From Bradyrhizobium sp. Rc3b (lineage in GTDB: Bacteria; Pseudomonadota; Alphaproteobacteria; Rhizobiales; Xanthobacteraceae): 62,828 nucleotides of DNA. Location of the stretch: the NCBI RefSeq assembly GCF_900114915.1, contig NZ_FOUS01000025.1, positions 1 to 62,828 of the forward strand. The letters run 5' to 3'. How positions within the stretch are numbered: position 1 is the stretch's first letter; each line of letters starts with the position of its first letter. Below are positions 44,905 through 53,439 of this stretch, one piece after another. The notes under the pieces were generated by a model that did no database searches, was not told the origin of the DNA, and was given only the letters and a program-made list of their open reading frames with translations. The position numbers and the translations under genes are program-made.

Positions 44905-45281
44905 GGTCGCCGCGCCCGGATCTCTCAAAGGGGTCGAAAGAGCGAAGCCTTAAGACAAGGACGCGATACAAATGCCCCGGCGCAATGCGCTCCTCTTCAT
45001 GGCAAACGCTACGGTAATAATGGTTAACGGAATCTTTCAATTGGGCCTCCACTAGGAAAAATCTGCCGGGCAGACATGGCTAACAGAACCTTTCTGCCGC
45101 CCTCCAGTGCCCCTTCAAAATCAGCAAGCCACTGAAATTTCGAAGTTTTCCAGGTTGGCACGGCTTTCGCTGAGAAAGGGCCGAGACCCGACGGTTTGGG
45201 AGAACCCGACGGTCTCGTTCACGGGGTCCGCCAAGGCGCTTGGGAGAGCGAAATGGCAGATCCGCTCAGGGGAGATTTCCG
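44905..45281. other. Divergent control region of fliL and flgF
   Basis: No gene in about 375 bases. It has single TTAA words near 44950 and 45024 (ggttaacggaatctttc) and a sigma-54-type promoter at 45156-45171 described separately. 'AAATCTGCCGGGCAGA' at 45058 is a small palindrome also seen, in altered form, near fliX. Confidence 0.6.
45156..45171 (+). promoter_or_regulatory. Sigma-54-type promoter of flgF
   Basis: TTGGCACGGCTTTCGCT holds GG and GC exactly ten bases apart (45157-45158 and 45169-45170) with TGGCAC at -24. It is 112 bases before the flgF start. The flgI promoter has the same layout. Confidence 0.72.
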
Positions 45282-46046
45282 ATGCAGAACGCGCTTCTGA
45301 TCGGCTTGTCACGGCAGATGACGTTGGAACGGCAGATGGATGTCATCGCCAACAACGTCGCCAATGCCAACACCAACGGCTTCAAGGCCGACCATTCGCT
45401 GTTCGAGGAGTACCTCAACTCGAACGCGCGTGAGGACAATTTCATCGGCGCGGACCGCCGTGTCTCCTATGTGCAGGACCGCGGCACCTATCGCGACATC
45501 GGCCAGGGGCCGATGGAGCCGACCAACAACCCGCTCGACATGGCGATCGACGGCAACGCCTATTTCGCGGTGCAGGCCAATGGCGGTGAGCTGTTCACCC
45601 GCGACGGCAAGTTCTCGCTCAACTCGACCGGCCAGCTCGTCACCCCGGACGGCAATCTGGTGCTCGGCACCGGCGGCCCGATCACCTTCCAGCCGACCGA
45701 TCACGACATCAACGTCGCGCCCGACGGCACCGTCACGGTGCTCGAGGGCACCGCCAAGACCGACTCGATCCGCGGCAAGATCCGCATGGCCTCGTTCGAC
45801 GATCCGACCAAGCTGACCAAGCTCGGCGCCAATCTCTATGCCGCCGGCTCCGCCACCCTGCAGCCCGATGCCAAATCCAGCAGCGTGCGCCAGGGCTATG
45901 TCGAGAAGTCGAACGTGAATTCGGTCGGCGAGATGACCCGCATGGTCGAAGTCATGCGCAGCTACACCGCCATCGCCAATCTGCTCCAGCAGCAGAGCGA
46001 CCTCCACAAATCGGCGATCGAGAAGCTCGCCGACGTTCCGGCCTGA
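45282..46046 (+). CDS. flgF: Rod protein FlgF
   Basis: 254 residues from MQNALLIGLSRQMTLERQMD with GGGGAG upstream. The N-terminal rod motif is IANNVANANTNGFKAD. The body has NPLDMAIDGNAYFAVQANGG and DGKFSLNSTGQLVTPDG, and the C-terminal helix is SVGEMTRMVEVMRSYTAIAN. It builds the proximal rod. It leads flgF-flgG-flgA-flgH and lies behind a sigma-54-type promoter. Confidence 0.96.
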   Translation: MQNALLIGLSRQMTLERQMDVIANNVANANTNGFKADHSLFEEYLNSNAREDNFIGADRRVSYVQDRGTYRDIGQGPMEPTNNPLDMAIDGNAYFAVQANGGELFTRDGKFSLNSTGQLVTPDGNLVLGTGGPITFQPTDHDINVAPDGTVTVLEGTAKTDSIRGKIRMASFDDPTKLTKLGANLYAAGSATLQPDAKSSSVRQGYVEKSNVNSVGEMTRMVEVMRSYTAIANLLQQQSDLHKSAIEKLADVPA

Positions 46047-46062
46047 TTGAGGGAGAACTGAC

Positions 46063-46851
46063 ATGCAGGCGCTTCACACCGCAGCGACCGGAATGGCGGC
46101 ACAGGAACTCAACGTTCAGGTGATCTCCAACAACATCGCCAACCTGCGCACCACCGGCTTCAAGAAGCAGACCGCGGCGTTCCAGGACCTGATCTACGAG
46201 CACGTGCGCCGCGTCGGCGCGCAGGCCTCGGACCAGGGCACCATCCTGCCCGTCGGCGTCGACATCGGCGGCGGCGTCAAGACCGTCGGCACGCCGCGCA
46301 GCATGACGCAGGGCACGCTGTCGCAGACCGGCAACGATCTCGACCTCGCGATGTCCGGCGAAGGCTTCTTCAAGATCCTGATGCCCGACGGCACCTACCA
46401 GTACACCCGCGACGGCACCTTCCAGATGGACAATCAGGGCCGCGTCGTCACCGCCCAGGGCAACCCGGTGCAGCCGAGCATCACGATCCCGAACAACGCC
46501 TCCGGCATCAGCGTGAGCGAGCAGGGCCAGGTCTCGGTGACGCTGCCGGGCTCGTCGACTTCTACGATCGTCGGCCAGATCGGCGTGACCCGCTTCATCA
46601 ACAAGGCGGGCCTGCAGCCGGTCGGCAGCAACCAGTTCACCGAGACCCCGTCGTCCGGCCCGCCGCAGGACGGCACCGCGAACTCCGAGGGCTACGGCAA
46701 GATCACCCAGGGCAGCCTCGAGCAGGCCAATGTCGACGTCGTCTCGGAGATGAGCGACCTGATCGCCGCCCAGCGCGCCTACGAGATGAACGCCAAGGTG
46801 ATCAGCGCCGCCGACCAGATGATGCAATCGACCACGGCGCTGTTCCGCTGA
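46063..46851 (+). CDS. flgG: Distal rod protein FlgG
   Basis: 262 residues, the standard length. MQALHTAATGMAAQELNVQV begins the rod helix, then ISNNIANLRTTGFKKQ. Middle motifs are NDLDLAMSGEGFFKILMPDG and YTRDGTFQMDNQGRVVTAQG; the C-terminal helix is VSEMSDLIAAQRAYEMNAKV. It forms the distal rod that carries the P and L rings. It lies 16 bases after flgF. Confidence 0.97.
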   Translation: MQALHTAATGMAAQELNVQVISNNIANLRTTGFKKQTAAFQDLIYEHVRRVGAQASDQGTILPVGVDIGGGVKTVGTPRSMTQGTLSQTGNDLDLAMSGEGFFKILMPDGTYQYTRDGTFQMDNQGRVVTAQGNPVQPSITIPNNASGISVSEQGQVSVTLPGSSTSTIVGQIGVTRFINKAGLQPVGSNQFTETPSSGPPQDGTANSEGYGKITQGSLEQANVDVVSEMSDLIAAQRAYEMNAKVISAADQMMQSTTALFR

Positions 46852-46855
46852 GGCA

Positions 46856-47998
46856 ATGACGATGATCCGCACCACCCTCGCCACCATCTCCGCCCTGCTC
46901 GCGCTGGCCCTGCCGGCAGCGGCCGCGGACGACTTCATCGCCTCGCCGACGCTGCGCGCGAGCGTCACCGTGACCGCGGACGTGGTGCGGGTCGGCGATC
47001 TCATCGACAATGCCGGTTCGGCCGCGCTGATCCCGGTCTACCGCTCGCCCGATCTCGGCACCACCGGCACGCTGACGGTCGCGCAGGTGCTGTCGGTGCT
47101 CCGCGCAAAGCAGGTGATCGGCGTGATGACCGGCGACCTCAAGGAGGTCCAGGTCACCCGCCTCGCCCGCACGCTGGCGAACAAGGATCTCGAAACCGCC
47201 GTCGCCTCGGCGCTCGAGCGCCGCTTCGGCCTCGGGGACGCCGCCAATATCACCGTCACCTTCGACCGCGGCGTCGCCGAGATGCGGCTGGATGCCTCCA
47301 ACTCCGGCACGCTGCAGCCAGTCGCAACCCGCTACGACGCCCGCAGCGGCCGGTTCGACATCGCCTTCGAGATTGCCAACGACAGCAATCCGACCCCGAC
47401 CAAGCTGCGCTTCACCGGGACCGCGATCGAGACGGTGGAAGTGGCCGTGCTGACGCGCGACATCGAGCGTCTCGATCTGCTGAAGTCCTCCGATGTCACG
47501 TTGGAACGCCGGCCGAAGGCCGAGGTCACCGGCGAGCCCGCCTCGCGCGACCGCAGCATCGGCATGCAGTTGCGCCGGCCGATGCGCGCAGGCACCCCGC
47601 TCCGTGCCGCCGACATCGTCAAGCCCGATTTCGTGGTGCGCGATCAGAACGTCACCATCATCTACCAGGTGCCCGGCCTCTATCTCACCTCGCGCGGCAA
47701 GGCGATCGAGAGCGGCGCCGAAGGCGACACGGTCAGCGTGCTCAATGTGCAATCCAAGCGGACGTTGACCGGCGTCGTCACCGGCCGCGGCCAGGTGACG
47801 ATCCAGGGCGCGAGCCAGTCCGCACCGATGGCGCCCGCGGTCGAGCAGACTTCCTCGCTCAAGCGCGATGAGGCGCCCGCCCCTGCGGCTGCGGCAGCAG
47901 CCCTCGCCCGGAGCCTGATCGAGGCGCCGGCGTCGCCGGCCCAGATCGCACAAGCCCAGATCCCGCAAGCTCGCGTCTCGCAAGCTCAAGCCAAGTAA
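46856..47998 (+). CDS. flgA: P-ring chaperone FlgA
   Basis: 380 residues, longer than many FlgA proteins (about 220-330). A signal peptide (ISALLALALPAAAADD) precedes an N-terminal domain, then the SAF-like C-terminal region with IERLDLLKSSDVTLERRPKA, LRRPMRAGTPLRAADIVKPD and TIIYQVPGLYLTSRGKAIES, ending in VLNVQSKRTLTGVVTGRGQV. A Gln/Ala tail of about 45 residues follows. FlgA guides FlgI assembly in the periplasm. It is five bases after flgG. Confidence 0.93.
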   Translation: MTMIRTTLATISALLALALPAAAADDFIASPTLRASVTVTADVVRVGDLIDNAGSAALIPVYRSPDLGTTGTLTVAQVLSVLRAKQVIGVMTGDLKEVQVTRLARTLANKDLETAVASALERRFGLGDAANITVTFDRGVAEMRLDASNSGTLQPVATRYDARSGRFDIAFEIANDSNPTPTKLRFTGTAIETVEVAVLTRDIERLDLLKSSDVTLERRPKAEVTGEPASRDRSIGMQLRRPMRAGTPLRAADIVKPDFVVRDQNVTIIYQVPGLYLTSRGKAIESGAEGDTVSVLNVQSKRTLTGVVTGRGQVTIQGASQSAPMAPAVEQTSSLKRDEAPAPAAAAAALARSLIEAPASPAQIAQAQIPQARVSQAQAK

Positions 47999-48007
47999 GA
48001 GTTCGTC

Positions 48008-48769
48008 ATGTCCGCTTTCAGTTCGGCTTACCGTCTTCGTCGCATCGCGATCTCTGCCCTGCTGCTGGCCAGTTGCGCGCTGGGCGGCTGCTCCTCGATC
48101 GACCGCCTGTCGCAGATCGGCGAGCAGCCGAAATTGTCCGCGATCGACAATCCGACGGCGCAGCCGGGCTACAAGCCGGTGCAGATGCCGATGCCGAAGC
48201 CGGAAGTCGCCTCCTACAATCCGAACTCGCTGTGGCGCAACGGCAGCCGCGCCTTCTTCAAGGACCAGCGCGCCCGCCAGGTCGGCGACCTCCTCACGGT
48301 GACCGTCAACTTCACCGACAAGGCCAACATCGCCAACGAGACCCAGCGCAGCCGCACCAACTCGGAAAACTCTCAGGTCACCGACTTCCTCGGCGCGAAG
48401 ACGATCACGCAGGCCAACAAGATCCTGCCCGGCAGCCTCCTCACCGCCGGCTCCACCGCCTCCAGCGACGGCAAGGGCTCGGTCAACCGCACGGAAGCCT
48501 TGCAGACCAACGTCGCCGCGGTCGTCACCCAGGTGCTGCCGAACGGCAACCTCGTGGTCGAGGGCAAGCAGGAGATCCGTGTCAATTACGAGATCCGCGA
48601 GCTCGTGGTCGCCGGCATCGTCCGCCCCGAAGACATCCAGAGCGACAACACCATCGATTCCAGCAAGATCGCGCAGGCCCGCATCGCCTATGGCGGCCGC
48701 GGCCAGATCACGGACGTGCAGCAGCCGCGCTACGGCCAGCAGGTCATGGACGTGCTGCTGCCCTTCTAA
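48008..48769 (+). CDS. flgH: L-ring protein FlgH
   Basis: 253 residues. A lipoprotein signal ends in LLASCALGGC, with acylated Cys near residue 27. Family motifs are LWRNGSRAFFKDQRARQVGD, LLTVTVNFTDKANIANETQR and the late block NPNYRIRELVVAGIV-like VNYEIRELVVAGIVRPEDIQ. Twenty-six copies form the outer-membrane ring. It is last in the flgF operon and is followed by two strong hairpins. Confidence 0.96.
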   Translation: MSAFSSAYRLRRIAISALLLASCALGGCSSIDRLSQIGEQPKLSAIDNPTAQPGYKPVQMPMPKPEVASYNPNSLWRNGSRAFFKDQRARQVGDLLTVTVNFTDKANIANETQRSRTNSENSQVTDFLGAKTITQANKILPGSLLTAGSTASSDGKGSVNRTEALQTNVAAVVTQVLPNGNLVVEGKQEIRVNYEIRELVVAGIVRPEDIQSDNTIDSSKIAQARIAYGGRGQITDVQQPRYGQQVMDVLLPF

Positions 48770-48828
48770 CCTCTTCAAGAGCTCCCACATCGTGTTTGCG
48801 AACCTAGGCGCGAACGACGATGTACTAC

Positions 48829-48861
48829 GCGGCCCTCGCTAGCTCCCCTGGCGAGGGCCGC
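48829..48861 (+). terminator. Terminator hairpin after flgH
   Basis: GCGGCCCTCGC and GCGAGGGCCGC form a perfect 11-bp stem with an 11-base loop, followed by ATGTATTTTG. It lies 60 bases after the flgH stop. Confidence 0.78.
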
Positions 48862-48870
48862 ATGTATTTT

Positions 48871-48897
48871 GCCTGCGCCGCGGAAAGCGGCGCAGGC
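48871..48897. terminator. Second hairpin between flgH and the convergent PcfJ-like gene
   Basis: GCCTGCGCCG and CGGCGCAGGC form a perfect 10-bp stem around CGGAAAG. It lies next to the PcfJ-like stop codon, so it probably ends that gene's message on the minus strand. Confidence 0.6.
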
Positions 48898-48902
48898 AAC
48901 TC

Positions 48903-50069
48903 TCACAGCAGCATGATCCCGCGTGCTTGCGCCCACCGCTCCAGGATCTTGCTCTCCTCCGCGAGCGGCGGACGGTTTGCAAACCCGCGAACCTGAACCG
49001 CCCGGGAACGGGAATCCAGCTCGATGGTCAGCAGCCGCTGGACGTCGCCCGAGGCACGGCGACGGAGCGACCAGATCGACGCCTGCCCGGCAATGCACTT
49101 TGTCGCGTAAGAGGCAACGCAGTGGCGCATACCCCGCGTCTCGGCCACGAGATCGGCTGCGGTCCGCAACTGGACCACAACATACTCTTCACGCTTGGCC
49201 CGATCCTTGGACGACTTGGTCCATGACCAGTCCGCGATCGCTGCACCGAGCCAACGGTCCTCGATCTGCTCGGGGCTTGCTGCCAGCCCACGCGCACGGT
49301 TTCGCGCAGCCTCGGCGCGACGGCGTGCGGCCTCGATACGAGCGATCGCATCGAGATCGCGATGCCATTCGCGCATCTGCCGACCAAGCGAGATCAGTGA
49401 ACGCCCCTTGAGGGTGTACTCCGGATCACGCCGGTGGCAATCGGCGAGGTAATCGTGGAAGTCATCCATGTCCTCGACCGTGGTGGGATGCGCGCAGAAG
49501 AAGCGCACCACCTCGCGCCAGAAGCGATTCTGAGCGCGCGGCGTCTGCGTGATCCTGGTGCGTGCGATCCGCATCGCAACGGCGGGATCGTTCGCATAGG
49601 ATCGCGCGATCGCCTGCCAGATCGCAGCCTCGAAGCCAACGCTCCCCAAGGGATTGAGGAACGCATGGACCTCCTTGCGAGACAGCCATTCGGCCGCACC
49701 GGCAGTGTAGAGCGAACCGCCGCCGGCCGCCGCGATGTACCAGCGCTTGCGCAAATGGATCTCGCCGGCGCCCAGTCCCGCGCCGTCGATCCAAATCTGC
49801 TCCAGATGTTCTGCGACAGGATAGCGCGCGAAGAGATAGCGAGCCGCGGCAAGACGAAGACGCGCGGCATCGCGAGTCTTCATCCGCGGCTTCCAGGCCT
49901 CGGCATCGCGCACGATGTCGGCCTCGAAGCCACGCCTGGCCTCGTAGATCGCGGTCTCGAAATCCGGTGGAGGACGCGTCCGCTGCGACACATGCCGCAG
50001 CGACAGCTCGTAGGCTTCAACCCGCGCGCGCTCGGCCTCCCGCCGGCGCTGAATCAATGAATGTGCCAT
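48903..50069 (-). CDS. PcfJ-like domain protein
   Basis: 388 residues. The first 270 are helical and rich in Arg/Glu, with no recognised domain. The C-terminal part carries the PcfJ pattern: LRTAADLVAETRGMRHCVAS, YATKCIAGQASIWSLRR, LLTIELDSRSRAVQVRGFAN and ILERWAQARGIML. PcfJ proteins are known from conjugative plasmids, but chromosomal forms are of unknown function. It lies inside the flagellar region yet is unlinked in strand and promoter. Confidence 0.78.
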   Translation of the reverse strand: MAHSLIQRRREAERARVEAYELSLRHVSQRTRPPPDFETAIYEARRGFEADIVRDAEAWKPRMKTRDAARLRLAAARYLFARYPVAEHLEQIWIDGAGLGAGEIHLRKRWYIAAAGGGSLYTAGAAEWLSRKEVHAFLNPLGSVGFEAAIWQAIARSYANDPAVAMRIARTRITQTPRAQNRFWREVVRFFCAHPTTVEDMDDFHDYLADCHRRDPEYTLKGRSLISLGRQMREWHRDLDAIARIEAARRRAEAARNRARGLAASPEQIEDRWLGAAIADWSWTKSSKDRAKREEYVVVQLRTAADLVAETRGMRHCVASYATKCIAGQASIWSLRRRASGDVQRLLTIELDSRSRAVQVRGFANRPPLAEESKILERWAQARGIMLL

Positions 50070-50308
50070 TGTCGTTCAACATGATTGGATGACTGTCAGC
50101 CGGACGCAGTGGGAGCGTCGGCACGGAGCGTGTCGATCGCCACAGACTGTTCACGGCTGGTCTCCTCATTGTTGAACGCGCAGGTTGAATGGGACGGGGC
50201 TCATAGACCCGATCGCCGGCGGGCGCAAGATGTCTCTGTCGGATGGAGTCAGAAACTGCACATCACGAGAGAGGCTCGCGGCATTTTGGCAACGCTGTCG
50301 CCGCATGC

Positions 50309-50422
50309 GGTCCTTGCGAGCGGCTTGTCCGCCGAAGCTCAAAGAGCGAAGGCAGAAGCGAAGCAATCCAGAATTGCTCCGGCGAGGGGTTCTGGATTGC
50401 TTCGCTTCGCTCGCAATGACGT
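50309..50422. repeat. CGTCATTGCGAG-type inverted repeat, copy D (decayed left arm)
   Basis: The left arm reads ggtccttgcgagcgg, altered from the usual form; the inner arms gaagcaatccagaatt / ttctggattgcttcg and the right arm ctcgcaatgacg are intact. Confidence 0.78.
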
Positions 50423-50462
50423 GGATGAGGGTACAGCATTCAAGCCACCCCTCTGTCATCGT

Positions 50463-50563
50463 CCGCGAAGGTGGACGATCCAGTACTCCGAGATATTCGT
50501 GATTGTACTGGTGCAGCGCGGCGTACTGGATTCCCCGCCTTCGCGGGGAATGACTGCGGGGAC
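50463..50563. repeat. GTACTGGATTCCCCGCC-type inverted repeat
   Basis: Arms ccagtactccg and cggcgtactgg enclose about 45 bases, followed by the ccccgccttcgcgggg hairpin. It is a second widespread Bradyrhizobium intergenic element, of different sequence from copies A-D. Confidence 0.65.
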
Positions 50564-50575
50564 TACCGGTGCCCC

Positions 50576-51355
50576 TCAGGTAAACTTCACGTCCACCGCT
50601 CCCAGCCCGTCCAGTTCCATCCGCACCTTGTCGCCGGCCTTCAGCCACAGCGTCTTGACCAGGCTGCCCGTCAGCACGAGCTGTCCCGCGTGAAGACCCT
50701 TGCCCTCAGCGGCGAGATGGTTGGCGAGCCAGGCGAGCGCGTTGTGGGGATGGCCGAGCACGTCGGCGCCGGTACCGTGGCTGACCTCCTCGCCGTTGAG
50801 GATGGCGCGGCCCTTGACCGCCTTCAGGTCCGGCACCGACGAGCGCGGAACCGACCGACCTAGCACGCAGCCGGCGGCGAAGAAATCGTCGGCGATCAGC
50901 GTCGGGGCGCCCATCGTCTCCCACTTCACGTAGCGGTCGTCGACGATCTCGATGGCGGGATGATAGGCCTCGACCGCCTCGCCGACCCATTCGGCCGTGA
51001 ACGGCGCCTCGCTGGCGGCAAGGTCGCGCTTCAGCCGCACCGCGATCTCGCATTCGACCCCGACCCGGACATAGTTGGAGGCGGCGAGCTTGGCGCCGGT
51101 GTCGTGCACGCCCTTTTGGAACACGCCGCCGCCGCAGGGATGCGGGATGCCGATATAGTCCTGCATCACCTGGCTGGTGCAGCCGATCTTGTAGCCGACC
51201 AGCGGCCCGAGATGCGGCAGCAGCAGATCGTGCACCGCACGCTGGACCTGGTAGCCCTCGGCCTCATCCATGGGGGGACGCTCCAGCGCCGCGAGCGGCG
51301 CATGGTTGCGGCGCGCCAGCGCGATCGCCTTTGCGGCTTCGAGAATCTTATCCAT
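50576..51355 (-). CDS. 2-keto-4-pentenoate hydratase (MhpD-like, FAH superfamily)
   Basis: 259 residues, the usual length of the MhpD group. Conserved blocks are EGYQVQRAVHDLL, LVGYKIGCTSQVMQDYIGI, VGVECEIAVRLKRDL with the metal-binding Glu residues, AYHPAIEIVDDRY and LVLTGSLVKTLWLKAGDKVR. These enzymes hydrate 2-hydroxypentadienoate-type products of aromatic ring cleavage using a divalent metal. No other meta-cleavage gene is adjacent, so the substrate could be different. Confidence 0.88.
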   Translation of the reverse strand: MDKILEAAKAIALARRNHAPLAALERPPMDEAEGYQVQRAVHDLLLPHLGPLVGYKIGCTSQVMQDYIGIPHPCGGGVFQKGVHDTGAKLAASNYVRVGVECEIAVRLKRDLAASEAPFTAEWVGEAVEAYHPAIEIVDDRYVKWETMGAPTLIADDFFAAGCVLGRSVPRSSVPDLKAVKGRAILNGEEVSHGTGADVLGHPHNALAWLANHLAAEGKGLHAGQLVLTGSLVKTLWLKAGDKVRMELDGLGAVDVKFT

Positions 51356-51796
51356 CGGCGCCGCCTCCCACGCTACGCAACATTGCGGCTCAGTTCAGCA
51401 TCCCCGTTCGCGCCTGACAAGCGCTGGTCGGCGCTCAGCCGGGCTGAATACGGGGGCTCCCGCCGCTTAAGGAAATATTGAGTTGGTCCGGTCTTTATGG
51501 AGCCACGCGCCCAGGCCCGCCCGCCCCGCGCGGAACGAGACCCTGATTGCAGCGATGCGTGAAGCCGCTGCGCCGCCGTCTCAAGATGCCGGTCGATCTC
51601 CTTGATGCGACTCGCAAAACTTCCCGCACCTGAAGTGAAGGCTTTTTCTCATGCGAACTCACGTGAGCATGCAGGATTCGACTCTAGCCCATTGATCGCG
51701 ATTCATTTTTCGCGATCCCGGAAATTGGCGTCGGACGACAGCGGCGTTGTGGCGCAGGAACCCGCCACAACGCCGCGTGCAATGACATCGCTTCCG
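51356..51796. other. Intergenic stretch, no supported gene
   Basis: About 440 bases between the hydratase promoter and the 3' end of the dioxygenase gene. No frame with a ribosome binding site, and no obvious repeat or RNA gene. Confidence 0.5.
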
Positions 51797-52597
51797 TCAA
51801 ATGCGTCCAAGCGCGAGGCGGATGGCGACCTCGACCGGCGAGTAGTCGCCATCGCCGCGCTCCAGCCGGTACGGCTCGGCGAGATGCAGCGGTGGTTGCG
51901 CCAGGAAGCGCGGTCGCGTTCCCCGATGCTTCTGCGCGGCATGAACCAGGAAGGGATGACAGAGATAGACCGTGCCGGCCGCACCGGTCGCGAGCGCCAC
52001 CGGACAATCGGCCCCCATCTGCTCCAGCATCATGTGCGCCCGCCCCGCATCGCCGGCTGGCGCCAGGTAGCGCGCCATCGGCAGATGCGAGCCGACCCGG
52101 ATCCGCGTCGGCGCATCATCGTCACCGACATCGGAGAACAGGAACAGCAGCAGCAGCGCCCGCCCCCGCGAGGTGATGTTGACGCGCCAGGCCGAGAAAT
52201 CCTGCGTCTCGTTCGGGTTGCTGGCCTCGCCGGGAAAGCTGAGATCGACATGCCAGCCGTCGTCGCCCGGATCGTCCGGGTGCGGAAAACGCACCGGAAA
52301 GGTGCCGACGTCGCGTCGCGGCCGCCACCGCCCCTGCCCGACGATCTGGTCGAAGGCGGCATGGAGCACGGCGGTGTTGATGGCATCCCCGAACGGCGGG
52401 CCGCCATAATAGGGCAGCCGCACCACGGGCCGGGTCCAGCTCGCTGGGTCGTGCTCGCTGCATGGCAGATCGCGCCAGATGATGGCGCGGGCGGCCTCGG
52501 CGAGCTCACTTGGGAAAGCATTGTCGATCCGGACAAAGCCGTCGCGGATGAATTGGGCTATTTGCGCGTCGTCCAACGCGCGTGGATTGGCAGTCAT
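51797..52597 (-). CDS. Phytanoyl-CoA dioxygenase family protein
   Basis: 266 residues. The Fe(II)/2-oxoglutarate fold is indicated by QIAQFIRDGFVRIDNAF at the start, the HxD metal motif in DDGWHVDLSF near 116, and the distal His region YLCHPFLVHAAQKHRGTRPR with the oxoglutarate-binding Arg, then FLAQPPLHL. PhyH-type enzymes hydroxylate varied small molecules; the natural substrate is unknown. It is a single gene with its own upstream spacing. Confidence 0.88.
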   Translation of the reverse strand: MTANPRALDDAQIAQFIRDGFVRIDNAFPSELAEAARAIIWRDLPCSEHDPASWTRPVVRLPYYGGPPFGDAINTAVLHAAFDQIVGQGRWRPRRDVGTFPVRFPHPDDPGDDGWHVDLSFPGEASNPNETQDFSAWRVNITSRGRALLLLFLFSDVGDDDAPTRIRVGSHLPMARYLAPAGDAGRAHMMLEQMGADCPVALATGAAGTVYLCHPFLVHAAQKHRGTRPRFLAQPPLHLAEPYRLERGDGDYSPVEVAIRLALGRI

Positions 52598-52823
52598 GAT
52601 GATCTCTCAAAGGCTCGCCAGCCCTCATCGTCCGCTCGCTGCGGAACCGGCTGGCTCAATCGGATGGGAAGCCGCAAGTCGAACTCGCGGGACGCAATGC
52701 CTCCGCGGCGGAGGCGCCTGCGCTCAGCCCAGGAAGAAGACCGATGCGATGTTGAGAGTGCAAATCATCATGGCGGCGCGAATCTACGCGCCGTACCAGC
52801 GGCGTTCAAGCGACGCCGTGAGC

Positions 52824-52853
52824 CAAAAACAAAAGAGCCGCACGCGGCGGCTC
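52824..52853 (-). terminator. Rho-independent terminator of dksA
   Basis: On the minus strand GAGCCGC-CGCGT-GCGGCTC is followed by TTTTGTTTTTGG, a classic intrinsic terminator five bases after the dksA stop. Confidence 0.85.
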
Positions 52854-52858
52854 GGGCT

Positions 52859-53269
52859 CTATTCGTCGCGATAGACCTTCTCGCGCTTCTCGTGGCGCTC
52901 CTGCGCCTCCACCGAGAGCGTCGCGATGGGCCGGGCCTCGAGCCGCTTCAACGAGATCGGCTCGCCGGTGTCCTCGCAATAGCCGTAGGTGTTGTCCTCG
53001 ATACGCTGGAGCGCGGCGTCGATCTTGGCGATCAACTTGCGCTGGCGGTCGCGGGCACGGAGCTCGATGGCACGGTCGGTTTCGGACGATGCCCGATCGG
53101 CGAGATCGGGGTGGTTCACGTTCTCCTCCTGCAGGGCTTGCAGGGTGAGCTTGGACTCTTTGAGGATCTCATCCTTCCAGGCGAGGAGCTTCAAACGGAA
53201 GTACTCCTTCTGCCGGTCGTTCATGAAAGGCTCTTTTTCGGTCGGTCGGTAGTTTTTCAACTTTTCCAA
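52859..53269 (-). CDS. dksA: DksA-type RNA polymerase-binding regulator
   Basis: 136 residues from TTG at 53269. That start is chosen because alphaproteobacterial DksA proteins, as I recall them, carry a '(Y)xPTExEPFM' leader, seen here as NYRPTEKEPFMNDRQ; an ATG at 53224 is the alternative. The long coiled coil runs through FRLKLLAWKDEILKESKLTL, with tip residues DLADRASSETDRAIEL. The zinc-finger region, YGYCEDTGEPISLKRLEARP, keeps one Cys only, so metal binding may be lost. DksA enters the polymerase secondary channel and, with ppGpp, adjusts rRNA and amino-acid promoters. Confidence 0.92.
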   Translation of the reverse strand: MEKLKNYRPTEKEPFMNDRQKEYFRLKLLAWKDEILKESKLTLQALQEENVNHPDLADRASSETDRAIELRARDRQRKLIAKIDAALQRIEDNTYGYCEDTGEPISLKRLEARPIATLSVEAQERHEKREKVYRDE

Positions 53270-53439
53270 GGGCGGCCTATCTGTCTAATCAACGACTCGC
53301 AACGGAAACAGGGTCCGTTGAGCCGGGCCTTATATAGTGGCCTCCTGTGACAGACAATATTTCCCTGAAGCCCCGGCTGGCGCCCCCAAGCCCTTGCACA
53401 GGAAGGTTTATCCTGGAGGCCCTGGGGACCGCCGAAAGC

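Larger units (their letters stand above)
50070..50575. other. Intergenic stretch with two repeat elements
   Basis: No supported gene in about 500 bases. It holds copy D of the CGTCATTGCGAG repeat and a second element of the GTACTGGATTCCCCGCC type, both described separately. Confidence 0.6.

Noticed and set aside
45024..45038. CtrA box between fliL and flgF (TTAA-N7-TTTC)
   Set aside because: Two mismatches in the second half; kept only as a half-site in the intergenic note.
46802..48790. 662-residue minus-strand frame opposite flgA and flgH
   Set aside because: flgA and flgH are clearly supported on the plus strand; the opposite frame has no domain.
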